Below are positions 32,275 to 45,148 of a DNA stretch of 64,000 nucleotides, one piece after another. The notes below the pieces were generated by a model. That model saw only the letters and a list, made by a program, of their open reading frames with translations, was not told where the DNA came from and ran no database searches. The DNA is from Membranipora membranacea (lineage: Eukaryota > Bryozoa > Gymnolaemata > Cheilostomatida > Membraniporidae): NCBI GenBank assembly GCA_914767715.1, contig OU612067.1:28928162-28992161 (forward strand), given 5' to 3'. Position numbers and translations under genes: made by a program. Positions within the stretch are counted from its first letter, which is position 1. Every line of letters starts with the position of its first letter.

Positions 32275-35200
32275 ATGGGGCACAGATCATCCTTAGTTAT
32301 TCTGATGTTATTACTGTCCTCCGGCTTATGCTCAGCAAACCAATGTAGGTCACAGGAGGTTTACTTAGCTCTACTTATTTTCGCATTGATTTATGACCAT
32401 CAACGTATAGAAACATTGGGGCCAGCCAATATAACTTTCTGTACACCTTAGTAAAGATCTGGATGAGATGATGTAACTCAAACCATATTTCCATTGCGTC
32501 AATAGACGTTAAGCTTGTCCCTGAAGTAGTCATACTTCGCACTTATAGTGGGTTTTATTGAAATATGTTATGGAGAGTCTGGGGTAGCCTGGGCAGGCAG
32601 CCATTGAAGGCAGCTTTACTTTGTACTTTACTTCTGCACAACATTTTTTTGCAGATGTCTGCAAATACTGCTGTTTAGATGGTGAAGTGTCTGGGTTTGC
32701 TGATACCTATTCTGATGGACACCGGGAGAATTACTTTGAGTGTTTAAAGATTCCTAATGCAACCGTTCGAATACGATTGATAATCTACAAGCTAGATATA
32801 GGGAACGGTCGCTCGGACATTGATCAATGCAGAAATACCCGGGAGGACCATTCGGTCAACCACATCAGTGTCATGAATGGCAGAGAGGAGTTGTTTTACT
32901 GCAGTGACATAAGCTTCGACAAACCTGTGTCAATTAGGAAGGATATAGTAGCCAACACACTGGAGTTCAACCTAACAGTTGGCAGTTGGTCAGCGGCAGA
33001 GAACACCTGGTTCCACATGCACTACGAATGTGAGTTATTATTAAATCAATTGATTCTAGTTGTCAAACTTGTAAAATTTGTATGATCATATCAGCCCTAT
33101 AAAATTGGGATCTCAGAGGTAGTAGACATTAATTCTTAGATGAAGCGCGTGCAAGTTGTGTGGTATGGTTTTCCAGAAGCCATCTTAAATATTAACCTTG
33201 GTGTGAGAATACTATAGTATTCAAATCTGCGAAAGTCTACCCTGTGAAGTGCCTGTGATGAGACATTCATAACCTGTAGAAGCTAATTAGATATGGCTAA
33301 GAAATAACTAGCGCCATCAACCCATTCTTTTTTTGGGGATGGTGAGATGGCAAAATGGGTTAACGCGCTTGCTATTCACTGCCATGCGATTAGTGCTGCA
33401 GGAGTTGTGGGTTCGATTCCCAGCGTTGCAGCTTTCAATATTGATTGTTCCAGCCCCCTCAAGTGTATACCTCTCCTATAGTGTAAAATTACCATATTTT
33501 GATGTGAAAAAATATTTAGCCATCCATATTTATTGCCAAAACACTGCAGCGTCCCGGTACCCATGGTTCAATGATTTCTGCAGTGTTTGCAACTAAACTT
33601 ACTCTGTAAACTGAGTTATAAATCAGCGACTTGGCTCAGATATGCTTTGGATCAATATATCAATACTGATCAGGTGTATTGGGTTACATTCATCAAGTTC
33701 ATGCTGAGGATCCTTGGTAGATAAAAATAAGTGAGGAAGTAACATTTAGGTTATGCAAATGAGTATTCAAATCATGTATAATTTTATTCTTTGAACAAAT
33801 AAGAGAATGTAATGATACCAGTACAGACATACAGTATGGTTGATATGGTATGAAAATTGCATAGTTATACGATTACATAATCAAGGCATACAATTTTGTT
33901 GCTCATGCGATAAATTAAAAAGGCTAAACATAAAAACTAACACTAACTTGTCTAACACTATCCCATTCTTGAATTTGCAACTCATACAGACAGGTTTCCT
34001 GACAACTTCAAGTCGTCTTAAAGACGCTTCCTTCCTTTCTTTCAAACAAATATTTAACTGCCGAAAGAATCAACCAGAGTTATCTACCGTAACCCGATGG
34101 ATTACCTATCTTTCCACAGAAGGATAAACTAACGCAATAAAGTTGAATAAACAGTGCTTTCACTCACCCCTTACTAAAATCAGATGGCATCGATAATTAC
34201 CATTATCTTCAATTTATTGCCCGCTCCCTTATTTCTTTCTTACTCTATTACATTCTGTCGTTTACAGTGACATCTTGTCCAGATGTTAACGGGGCATCTA
34301 CCACTAGAATCAAAAGCAACAACTTCACTATTCAGTGTGATGCAGGCAGAGAAGGTGTTGACAATCAGGATGTTTATACATGTGATCGGGGAGTCTGGAG
34401 ATTGAACAAACAAACAACAGAGCCTAACTGTACTGAAATAGCTCCTACAATGTCTTCTTTATCACCACTAACCACGGAGATAATAGTTACAACTGATGAC
34501 ACCATTCCAGGTAGTGTGTTCAGATATTTAAAAAAACCATGTTCGAGCTCCAAGCAACAATACCTCATATTCAGGTATCTGACAGCTTCGAACAATACAA
34601 TACGATCAGAAGTTGCATAACCATTGTTCACAATAAAAAAAACAACCTAGACCAATTGCTCAGACTGCTCCAATGCGAGTTAGTGGCATTACATTATCAT
34701 CCGCCCAGTTGGGTGGTTGATACTGTAATGCCACTAACTTGCATTGGAGACGTCTGAGCACTTAGACTAACAAAATCCTAATGTGCAAGTCAACAAGTAC
34801 ACCACTCCATATCACAAAAAATTCTAAAATAAATAATCTAAATTATGTATCATTACATAGTGGTTGCGTTAAAAGTCAGAGTGGTAGCCTGATCTTTCAG
34901 TATGAGGTTGTATTGGGGATCTGGCAGATCACACATGTCAAACACCTTTGGTTATTATTCCATTCCTTTATATTCAAACTATGTGGAATTAATAGGCCTG
35001 CTTCATAACTTTCAATCCTCAAACTAGACCACTCAAAATGATGGTCTGCTTCCGCTATTCCATATTTGAGACTTGAATTCATAGTTTCATTGGACTTGAT
35101 TGGGTAACTGACTATGGTAGTAGTCCCTTACAACCAAAACAGACGCACACAATTGAATTCATAGTTCATGAAAAGTTTTTGTATACATATATCTTTATTT

Positions 35201-36409
35201 TCATAATAACTTAGTGGAGACCCTCTCAAGTTCCCAGCTTCTTCTATGGCTTCCAATACCTGAAAAAAGCATCTCTCAAATAGAGAATTGAGTAGGTAGA
35301 TTATTCGTATTTAGGATACTAAATTTTGAGAGCCATGCGTGAGAAGAGCCTTGGGCAGAAAGTTTGAGACATAAAACCAACGCCCAACATTGATTATCAA
35401 GGTACATGTTTGGACATTAATGTATATCAAAAAAGACCGACTGGAAGGCAAATTGATGTTTTCTTGAAGGTGCGTAATGGATGGACACTAACGGACCACA
35501 TACAAAAATGAATGGGAACAAGCATGTTAATTTACTCGATGTAGACTCATGGACAGACAAGAAATGAAAATGGCCGGTATTTGGCATGATTTGCTTGTCT
35601 GCCATACACCTCAATCAGAATTCTTGAGGCATTCATTGGCATTGGTAAACAAAGTATCTAAATACCTATTTTTTTTAAATTTTCAACCAATTTCGCAGAA
35701 GACGATTGCAACTACCAGACAACACTCATGTGGAAGAGGCAAATAAACCAGCTGACAAATGGACTAATTGCAATGGGAGCTGTAATCGTAGCTATTATCG
35801 TAGCCCTAATCATAGGCATCACTGTTTTTTGCATCGTTCGGAGGTGAGTTCATCAGCATTGGGTAACAAATTTTGATAAGAACAACATCGAACTGTGACA
35901 ACCACAATAATTGACAAGGTTAAATGCTGTTCTGATCGTAATAATTGGCATGATGGACAAAGCTTTATCCAACATAAATTTTCTCAAAATGCTTTGTGAT
36001 AAAATAACTTTTTCTTAAACCAAATTATGCCATGTCAATTTGCACAATTATTTTTGTATTTTGTATCTGTTTCAGATCTGACCTCCTCTAAAATTTAACA
36101 TACATAGTGCGTTAGTAAGTCAAACATGTATATCAAATGAGCATCATTCATTCAAAATTTCCAATTGCAATCCTTGTATTTCCCTAGTTTGTAATTTTAA
36201 ACTCTAAATTGTTGTATTATTGTCTCCTTTTATGAAGAAGGAAGGCGAAAAGGACAAATCAAACCCCATCACATGATGAAATTGTAAAGAAAGATAACAC
36301 TAAGAATGATGATATGGTCGGAGTTCAAGAGGATGAGAATATTTCTCTCACAGAGGTAGTGTCGCCTGTAGAGCATGAATATGATGACATAAACTTCAAG
36401 CTTCTCTAA
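32275..36409 (+). CDS. Type I membrane protein with CUB-like and CCP-like ectodomain
   Basis: Exons 32275-32344, 32655-33029, 34268-34510, 35699-35843 and 36238-36409 join in phase to give 334 residues. Exon 1 is a signal peptide (LVILMLLLSSGLCSA). Exon 2 is a six-Cys module resembling a divergent CUB domain (VMNGREELFYCSD, AENTWFHMHYE). Exon 3 has the CCP/sushi pattern (CPDVNG, FTIQCDAG, CDRGVW, NCT) and a Ser/Thr-rich stalk. Exon 4 carries a transmembrane helix (GLIAMGAVIVAIIVALIIGI). Exon 5 is a short acidic tail with EHEYDDINFKLL; YDDI fits a YxxPhi or SH2-type motif. Sequons NAT, NLT, NFT and NCT suggest glycosylation. The last acceptor is a GAAGAAG tandem, giving one Arg more or less. 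AATAAA at 36628. It is probably a cell-surface recognition protein; ligand unknown. Confidence 0.8.
33311..33500 (+). mobile_element. tRNA-headed SINE, family 1, copy 1
   Basis: GGGGATGGTGAGATGG, then TTAACGCGCTTGCTATTC and GGGTTCGATTCCC form A-box-like and perfect B-box promoter elements. The order and body match 39745-39960, including the upstream CATCAACCCA block and the downstream CCAGCCCCC...GTGTATACCTCT. It lies in the second intron of the CUB-like gene. Confidence 0.85.
34657..34760. repeat. Near-perfect 104-bp hairpin
   Basis: TGCTCAGACTGCTCCAATGC followed by GAGTTAGTGGCATTAC is mirrored by GTAATGCCACTAACTTGC and ATTGGAGACGTCTGAGCA. The centre (CCGCCCAG/TTGGGTGG) also pairs, so the stem runs almost to the middle. 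It lies in the third intron of the CUB-like gene, about 150 bases past the donor. It could be a MITE or a long pre-miRNA-like hairpin. Confidence 0.8.
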
Positions 36410-37583
36410 AAAGAACTTAATCATATTAATAAGAAATGCAATAGGGAAAAATATATGCAAAAAAATTATTCTCGCTGTGTTTTAATATGCCAACAACAAA
36501 CGCTGACATTGAAGTTAATAATTTTCTGGAATTAAGAAGGCGATATATGAATATTGTCATCTGGTAAGTTGAAAAGAACAGCTTTCATTATCAACTAGTC
36601 AAGAATAACTTTCCGCTACGCTTTGCAAATAAATTCTTCATGGTATAAGCCCAATATATATACATTTTTATGGCGTCAACCATAATCCAAAGATGTTCTC
36701 CCTGATGTGCTATCTCATCAATGGGTTTCAAGAATTCATGTTATATTTTTTTTGGATATATTGCATCATCCCACAAGCGTCTGACTACTCCTGTATAACA
36801 ACTTGCCTCAACATGTATAGCTATGCATAACTACTGCAGAACGAGCTGCCTGACTATGTATTGTTTTGGTCTTTCAATAGGCTTTATGGTTCAAAAACTA
36901 TCTTCCCACTGAACGCCTTCTGCTAACTTAGTATTGGTTGCAGTTGTCTGTTACTGGTCACACAATTAATAATTTTTATACCGATCTGAATTGCTTTTAT
37001 TTCTTGCTTAGTGGCCCTTCATGCACGAGGACTCCACTCATTATACAGTTTACGTTCAATACAATATTCATACGTATCTTTGTTTTTTTTGTGATTTAGT
37101 GATTATCTGACGATCACATAACCCGCATTAACATAACAAAATGACTTTCGGTTGTTGGAAGTTTGGCTACAGTACTAACTACTTCCGCTGAATATAAATT
37201 TGCTACTAATATTCAAATTAGAAGCATTGCATCGGACTCTGTATTATTAGAGGTCTAGTACTAAATGAGGTTTACTTTTTGCACTGAGGCGGGAATACAA
37301 TAAAAATTGGCGATAAACACAAATCTTGTTCATCATTTGGAGTTAGCAAGAGGCAATATCAGGAAGAAACATGATTCCATAACTGTGTGGAATAATGAAC
37401 ACCTATTGAGAATTGGGTGGGATGATATAAATGAGGGTCTGTTTCCCTTTTACGCTAACAATAACATATGACATATAGACAATTATCCCTTTGATAATTA
37501 GAACATTTTCAATTTATGGTTGTGTTCGCCTGGTAAACGGAAAGACAATTACAATATCAATAGGTGATTATTGTTAGCTCTCT

Positions 37584-37795
37584 AAGATGCAGCTGTAGCT
37601 CAGGGTGCTTCATGCAGCAGGTCTCGTAATCAATTACCGGCAATTGAAATAGCCTCAGGAAGAGCATCCTGCCACAGTTGCTTCTGTGCCCCAACAAGTC
37701 CTGGAGTCGTCATGTGCTCGGCATAGATCAAGGCAACTCCAGATCACTGGCTGGTAAGCGGAGAGACATTTACCATAATACAAACAATAGATTAT
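37584..37795 (+). mobile_element. tRNA-headed SINE, family 2, copy 1
   Basis: It opens AAGATGCAGCTGTAGCTCAGG, resembling tRNA A-box sequence. The shared body follows (CAGGAAGAGCAT, CAAGGCAACTCCA, AAGCGGAGAGAC). The B-box region is degraded. A better-preserved copy starts at 37811. Confidence 0.7.
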
Positions 37796-37810
37796 TATTG
37801 CTAAATATAA

Positions 37811-38035
37811 AGGATGCGGCTGTAGCTCAGGGTGTTTCATGCAAGAGGTCTCGTGTTTGGTTCCCGGTAGTTGCGATGGCGCCAGGAAGAGCATTGCAAC
37901 CAAGTCATGGGCTCATGTATTCAGTTTGATTCAAGGTAACTCCATAACACCAGTTGATCAAAAGATCCAGGCATCAACTCACAGGGTAGCGAGAGACCCT
38001 GGATCGAAAAGTAGAGTATGAGCTGGTGAGTTGAA
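37811..38035 (+). mobile_element. tRNA-headed SINE, family 2, copy 2
   Basis: AGGATGCGGCTGTAGCTCAGG is followed by GAGGTCTCGTGTTTGGTTCCC, giving A-box-like and B-box-like elements. The body matches copy 1, and both end in ATTATTGTTA- or ATTATTATTG-type sequence. The two copies are in direct tandem. Confidence 0.75.
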
Positions 38036-39177
38036 TTATTGTTAGTTTTCTCTGATATCTGTCTATCTTGGAGTATCGGAGTCTGACAAATCCTAATTTC
38101 ATTAATTGTTTATATCAATATAAGCAATATACAGCAATATCACACAGCACTACATATAAGTTGTACAAAATAACTTCAGAAACAATATAATCGATAATTA
38201 CATCACATCATCTAACAATGTTCCAACTGAATTTAATACAGTCAAAAATGCCTCCTTTTCTTCTGTGAAAATAATATGAAACTGATCATCAACAGGTAGG
38301 TAACCTTCCTCAATATTATTCCAATCATCCACCTATGTGGCTGTTGACACAAGGTTCCAATTGGTTGTTGGTCGTCCTGCCTCCTTGTCCAAAAGAAATG
38401 AGTATCAATAATCTACATCAATAAAAAAAAGGGTCAGACAATAAAATGAGCCGAACATTTCAAGCTTACTTTTCTGTGCAAAAAGAGCATGTTAAAAAAT
38501 TGTATTTTGGGATCCTCATTTCAACATGCCCTTTAGATACGAGAAAACAAAAATTGAATCATAATATTTACTCAAGATCAAATTGGGCTTTGGGGTATAC
38601 TGTTTAGCTGGAGCGTCTTGCTATATTTTTTTTGGGCAAATGTCTTAGAGTTTGAGCAAGGAGTAAGGAGCAAGGAGTAACTCCCTGGTTTGAGGTTCGT
38701 AAAAAGTTTGTCCAACTACCAGCCATCATCACTCAACATGTCTCCAACAAATAATTGTAACTATTTCATTATTATAACTTATGTTCATGAAACAAATGTT
38801 TCAAGTTTCTTCCTGTTTTGTATTTATGATCCACTGACACCAGTTCTTTGTCAGTATATCAGCAAACAGCCTAGCGTATCAGAGTACAGAAAAAAAAACT
38901 ATTATCCATAATGTTTTCCATTAAATAACACCTAATATGCAAAATTTATCTGTTGCACAGAATTTTTTTAGCGCAATAACTGACCGATATTGGGTCAATT
39001 GATGGAGTTGCGTTTCATTTATATCACTATATTATGGACTAAGATGATAGATGAGAAGAATGTCGCATGAGAGTGAAGTAATTTGCAGTTTTTTTTAATG
39101 GTGACATCAAGAATTAAAACCCTCATCAATACAGAACTCAATGAATATATCATTTTGATAACAAGCTTGGTATGCAA

Positions 39178-39385
39178 CTTGACGTTCAACATCATGATAA
39201 CAGGTGTAACAAGTTATACGTCTTTCTCCACCTGTATAGACTGTTATATGCTGTAAACTCATTTTAGAGCACATACTGTATTGATGGTTCAAACTTCAAA
39301 GGGAATGACACTATTTGGTTTGCTCTACATGTGCACACACCATTCAAAAGCTCTCATACCTGGAGTCTGAGTGGCTATCATTGAG
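39178..39385. repeat. Interspersed repeat, copy 1
   Basis: GTTCAACATCATGATAACAG, then GTGTAACAAGTTATACGTCT, TGGTTCAAACTTCAAAGG and CATACCTGGAGTCTGAGTGG recur at 41685-41905 in order and orientation. The open frames of the two copies differ, so it is not coding. No TIRs were identified. Confidence 0.75.
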
Positions 39386-39744
39386 TTATAATAAACACTC
39401 TAGATTGCATCATTGACTTTGTCATAGAGAATATAGGAATAAGCAATGAAAATTTAATTTGAGGACCCCTCATAGCCATTGAATCGGAAATTAAGCACAT
39501 CCTCATAAACCGCAATCATAGGGCTGTACGCTCAGCTGCTTTTAACAAAAGATTGTATATGCCAGCTATACTAGATGTGTCCTAACCCTTGAAAAAACAC
39601 ACCCTATTGGGTCCCAACGATGGGTCATGTAAGGTCCACAACCCTAGCACATGCGCTGTGTTGCATACGGTGGCAATGGTGGAGTTGACTGAGCTTTGGG
39701 ATGAGAGAACACAATCTGAGTAGTGAAAAGCGGGCTTGCTAATT

Positions 39745-39960
39745 AGCGCAATCAACCCAATCTTTTTTGGGGATGGTGAGATGGTGCAATCGGTCAGCGC
39801 GCTTGCTATTCACTGCCAGGCGATTGGTGCTGCAGGATTTGGGTGTTCGAATCCCATTTGAAGAGCCTTCAAGGTTAATTGGTCCAGCCCCCAGCACCAT
39901 CGGGTGTATACCTCTTCTTTTATGTTACACATCAAGTATGTCCATTTTCTCTGTCTAGTA
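39745..39960 (+). mobile_element. tRNA-headed SINE, family 1, copy 2
   Basis: GGGGATGGTGAGATGGTGCA, ATCGGTCAGCGCGCTTGC and GTGTTCGAATCCC give A- and B-box-like elements. The body matches 33311-33500. The A box is better kept here than in copy 1, and the B box less so. Confidence 0.85.
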
Positions 39961-41684
39961 CCAGCTACTGACGATGACTTTCAATTTCATGGTGTACAAG
40001 CAGCCTGCAGAAACACTGATTTGAGATGAAACAGTCAGCGGATTACTTCCATCATTTGCAGTAACAATATACATTTTTTTCAGATTCAGATTCTGTATAT
40101 GGAGGTACAATAATGTTTGGGGTGAAAGATTTGGAGTTTCAATCAGCTAAATCAGTTTTAAATCCTCGCGTCGAGTGCTACCCAGATGGCTGCTCACTAT
40201 TTCGCATTGCCAAACGTATTCAAACTACGCATTAGGTTAAAATAATAAATCCATTTATTTCGTAATAAAATCTTTTGCTGAGTATAATGTTTACTCTGAA
40301 TGAAATATTCAACATAAAATTACTTTGACCGGACTGATTCCAGATTTCCCATAATTTCTCTCACGACAAGAAGCGTCGGGTCCTAGCGAGTTATCAGCCT
40401 AAACTTTGAAGCACACAATTGAGGAAGCAACATAACCTATTGAGTCCTCTCAACTTCAATCTACAGCTGAAATGAGTAACGAGGATGTGACCATTTATAT
40501 CTGTTCAGATGTGAATTATTGTGTACAATGATTTCAAATTGGAATATTCTAACCGGCTTTATACATGGTTCAAAATGTTACTGCTTGCACCCACCTCTGG
40601 GTTCTGATTAAACCAACAGGAATGACATTTGAAATGACCAGAGTTAACATACCACTGATTTCCGACAGCTTCGAGTCTCCGTGAGAAATGGATTGATGCA
40701 ATAAATATAAAAGACTGGCAGTCAGAAAGTGATCTTATGAGCAATGAAAACTGGCAGCAACTTCAAATTGGACTTGCAGTGAGTTCAACACTTTTCTGCA
40801 CTGACCTGTAGCGCATACTAAACCAAAATTTCAAATCTTACACTCCCTAAACGATTGATATCTGGATAAATAGTTTTCAAAAATATGTAAATTGCTACTA
40901 CAAGTGAAGTATGTGGTACATATTTTTACCTCCCATTGCTCGCTGGCTGGTTAATTGTTCGCCATGTCATCAATAACCATCGTTGTTTGCAGAAATAAAT
41001 GGATAGAATAAAACTCATTGAGTGTGTAACATTTCGGTGAGAGAGACTGAGCACACCTAGAAATGGCTGTAAAGAACTATCAGTAACCAATAAGTAGCTA
41101 GCCCTATAATAGTTATTGATGTGTTTGCAGTTGAAAGTTTGGCCTATTTTGATAGAAGAAAACAGAAATACTTTCCCCTGACTACAAGAGAATTAATTCA
41201 CTTGCAAGTGAGCATTATAAGGTGGAATGTGAAATTCTACGATTAAAACGGCAGTAAGTCCCTAAAAAGGAGTTTGTATGCCACAATCTAATATTATTCC
41301 CAACAATAGTGACAAGGGCAACTTATGCACAACCAGATTTCATCGTGTCATGGATTTTGCAACAATTAAGGAAGGCAACAACTGATGCTATTTTTGTACA
41401 CATTTGCCGCTCGAGAGTATGAAATAATTCTATGGTGGCTATCCAGAGGCCATTGCTTTCAACCAGATGGGTTTGATTATAGTCAGGTAGCAGCCACCTC
41501 CTCTTTTTCACTTTCATCGACCTGCTAGGGTATGAAAATTGTTGTTTAAGTTGTTTGCTATGGGAATTTAGTACCTTACATGTTGTACAATGACCAGCTT
41601 ATCACCAAAACGACGTCAACAAATGGTGAAGTGATATATATAAAGAATCAGAACAGGCTAGTCAGATCGCTGGCGGGGAATGTG

Positions 41685-41905
41685 ATTTGAAGTTCAACAT
41701 CATGATAACAGGTGTAACAAGTTATACGTCTGTCTCTACCTGTAAAGACTGATATATGCTGATAAACTCATTATTGAACACATACTGTATTAATGGTTCA
41801 AACTTCAAAGGAAATGACACTATTTGGCTGTTAAATTCCCTCTTTACATGTGCACACACTATCTCAATGTTCTCATACCTGGAGTCTGAGTGGCTATCCA
41901 GAAAA
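41685..41905. repeat. Interspersed repeat, copy 2
   Basis: It matches 39178-39385. Its right end (GTGGCTATCCAGA, ATAGTCAGGT) is also found near 41448-41520, so a third partial copy is probable. Confidence 0.7.
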
Positions 41906-42355
41906 GCCATTGCACTTAACAGATAGTTTTGATATAGTCAGGTGGCAGTGCCCTCCTTACTTTCACTTGAATTGTAAGGGTAGGGTATAATATAGGGTTT
42001 GACAGTTGACAATGATACCACAAACTATATCCACAATTATCTGGAGTCAGATTTCCAGGCGGCAGCGAAATTGAACTACTTCAAAGCATCGAAGATACAT
42101 TTTCCTCTGAAGTAGATTTTTCAAGTCAAATGAGGTACAAAGATTAAATTTTTTTCTACATGGAATTGATCTTTTTTCTTTACTATTATCAACCAATTCA
42201 AATGAGGGTAGCAAAGTTGCCTAAGCCATTAGGCATTACTTGACTACAGATAACATATTTAGAGACACATGAGAACAGTGGCAAATGTCGATAGTGATTC
42301 ACGGCAGAATAAAAGCTTGTTAAACCTAATACTGCTTCTCAATTAGGCTGACACC

Positions 42356-43359
42356 AGACTTGCCAACCTAAATTTTCCAAAATGCTTACAAAAATTTGCA
42401 AAATGCTTAAAATGCTTACAAAACTCCTGGGCGCCTTTTACAACCAGAAATTGCCTCTGTAGCAAAGGAATGCGGGTTGCACAATACACAATTTTGAACC
42501 TGAATTGTCATCCGCATAATGGCAAAATTTTAAGCCTCAGTAGTGTTCAAAAAAGCTCTTCTCAATCTGCTCGCAAACAGTCATCAATTTCTGTCCAAAT
42601 AAAGCTCTCTACCCAGACCTCCCGTTGACTCTTTACATCATATTTTATGAAAACCTTTTTTTTTTTAGGCTTACAGGGTCTGGAAGGGTTCAGTTCCGGG
42701 ATTACAAACAAACAGCGTCCGACTTATTATCCAATTCTACTTCCTATGCATATGTGTTGTAAAACGTGTTTAATTAATTAATTGTGATTTTACTTTGTCT
42801 GCATGTATTGGTAACTCACCATCAAATGAACAAGTTTTATAAATATTCAAAAAGAATCACTAATGCTATGACAAATTACACTCTAAAATAGGAAAGTTTT
42901 GGGTATAGTATATCGTAAAATATGTAATATTACAATGGATGTGGCATGAGTCTAACAAACACTGGGGCAGGAGATCTGAGTCATCTCACCCAAACAAGGA
43001 GGTGGGCAACTTTGTTACTCTCATTGAAGAAAAGTTGAAAGTTGACTCATGTAAGCAGGGAGAATGAATTCCATTCTCCCTGATGTAAGACTTGAACAGG
43101 TAAAAAGTCCACATCAAATCAACACAATGGTTTTCTGAAGTCAATATCAGAGTTTTAGACTATCAATCAACAATGACACAAGATTATGCAAGTAGGCTGA
43201 AGCAAAGATGCGTTTTTGATTACCTAAATAGATAAACAGGGGTTTCGGAAAACCATAAATGAGTACAGCTAGCGTTTTGAAACTTTTGAAACACTTTAAA
43301 ACTCAATTAGTATCAAATAAGCGTTCCTAAACGCTTTATGCGTACAGGTTGGCATGTAT
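42356..43359. mobile_element. 1-kb non-autonomous DNA element with 10-bp target duplication
   Basis: It is flanked by the perfect 10-bp direct repeat GGCTGACACC at 42346-42355 and 43360-43369. Its ends form imperfect inverted repeats, AGACTTGCCAACCT on the left against AGGTTGGCATGTAT on the right. No transposase-like ORF. Duplications of 9-11 bp point to a Mutator-like (MULE) superfamily, which is inference. Confidence 0.75.
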
Positions 43360-43755
43360 GGCTGACACCCATGTAAATTTGGAAGTCAACTTCACTTGTC
43401 TGGTATCAGAGAATCCCACTTAGAAACAAGCAGCCTTCATGAGTTGTCCATTCTACAGGATTTCAGGTTATTTAATTGGTTTCCCGCTGTATCAAATTTA
43501 CACTCTGCTGTACTATTCAATAACGTCAAGTTGAGTATAATTATTACTGGATATGTTGTGAAATCGCTCTAGCTTCCCCTATATATGGTGCAGTGGTGGG
43601 TAGATTCATTTTGTTGATGGGATTATCAGATTAATTTGTATCCATAGTCTGTCATCAACAGGAAAACTTCTTGAATGCTCTGTTTTCTTATTGTTCAACC
43701 TTGATCATCCCATTAAATGTCAGTTGCAACCAGAAAGAAAGTACTGATGCCTACC

Positions 43756-45148
43756 CATAGACTTAATAATAAACCTAGACAGGACACTGTATATAGCTGA
43801 AGTGAGGCACATAATTATGGTGACGCGACGTGACGTCACTGGAGGGTGTAGAAACAGTGATTTTTACTCATAGCTATCATTGATTTACCGTTCCCAGCTC
43901 CGGTTAAATATTGATAGCTCAACTGGCTTCAATCGGAATTTAAGTTTGAAAATTGCAATAGATTAAGCAGCTTCTGGCGATCACTTTGATAGTCGGTTTA
44001 GCTCCATAGCTCAAGTATTATCAAAAGAGCAAGCTATTTAAAACGGTGCATAGACTTAAATCTATAATTTTTTTTGCAGTTTCAGTCCTGATTAAATGCT
44101 AATATCTCAAACAATTTTGAATTTTGAGTTTGAAAATTACAATAGGTTCAGTAGCTTGTGGAGACCATTTTGATGGTCTCTTCTGCCTTGTAGCTCAAGT
44201 ATAACCAGGGAGTTCAGGACTTTCTTCTTTGCTACCCCTTTCCATCAGCCAATAATTGTGTCATTATTAGTAGTATAACGGTTTTCAATTGCTTGCTTGT
44301 TCGGTTATACCAACCAGGAACGTCCTAAACTCCCTGGTTATACTTGAGCTACAAAGCTAAACAGACCTTCAAAATAATCTTCACAAGCTACTGAATCTAT
44401 TGCAATTTTCAAACTCAAAATTCCATCAAAATTGGTTGAGATATAAGCATTTAATCAGGACCAAATTATAGCTTTGAGTCTATGCACCGTTTTCAATAGC
44501 TTGCTTTTTTGATAATATTTGAGCTACGAAGCTAAATAGACTATCAATATGATCACAAGAAGCTGCTGAATCTATTGCAATTTTCAAACTCAAAATCCCA
44601 TCCAAATTGATAGGAAATAAACTTTAAATCAGGGCTGAAACTGCATAAAAAGGTTATAGCTTTGAGTCTATGTACTGTTTTCAATAGCTTGCTCTTTTGA
44701 TAATATTTGAGCTACAAAGCTAAACAAACCGTCAAACCAGAAGCTGCTGAATCTAATTGTAATTTTCAAACTCCAAATTCCAACCAAAATTGTTTGAGAT
44801 ATAAGCATTTAATCAGGGCTGAAACTGCAAAAAGAATTATAGCTTTAAGTCTATGCACCGTTTTAAATAGCTTGCTCTTTCGATAATATTTGAGCTATGG
44901 AGCTAAACCGACTATCAAAGTGATTGCCAGAAGCTGCTGAATCTATTGCAATTTTCAAACTTTAATTCCGATTGAAGCCAGTTGAGTTATCAACATTTAA
45001 CCCGAGCTGGGAACGGTAAATCAATGATAGCTAAAAGTCACTGTTTCTACACCCTCCAGTGGCGTCGCGTCACCATAATTAAGTGCCTCACTGCCTCAAT
45101 GCTAATGCTCCATACAGTATCCTGTCTAGGTTTACTATTAAGTCTATG
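43756..45148. mobile_element. 1.4-kb foldback element with 8-bp target duplication
   Basis: TGCCTACC flanks both sides (43748-43755 and 45149-45156). The ends are inverted: CATAGACTTAAT...CCTAGACAGGA against TCCTGTCTAGG...ATTAAGTCTATG. The right arm contains about four direct units of roughly 180 bp, each with GAGCTA..., GAATCTATTGCAATTTTCAA, TAAGCATTTAATCAGG and TCTATGCACCGTTTT. The left arm holds about two such units inverted. No long ORF except a 62-codon frame at the right end. Confidence 0.85.

Noticed and set aside
33335-33425. Possible tRNA gene
   Set aside because: A and B boxes are present, but the arms do not fold into a clean cloverleaf. The sequence continues into a repeated non-tRNA body seen again at 39745, so it is a SINE head.
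33333-33596. 87-codon + frame and 62-codon - frame
   Set aside because: Both lie over a tRNA-headed SINE; the frame is not shared with the second copy at 39745.
39107-41910. Several 60-65-codon - strand frames (39107-39292, 40559-40744, 41323-41517, 41722-41910)
   Set aside because: Where the sequence is duplicated, the open frames of the copies differ, and no splice-compatible partners were found.
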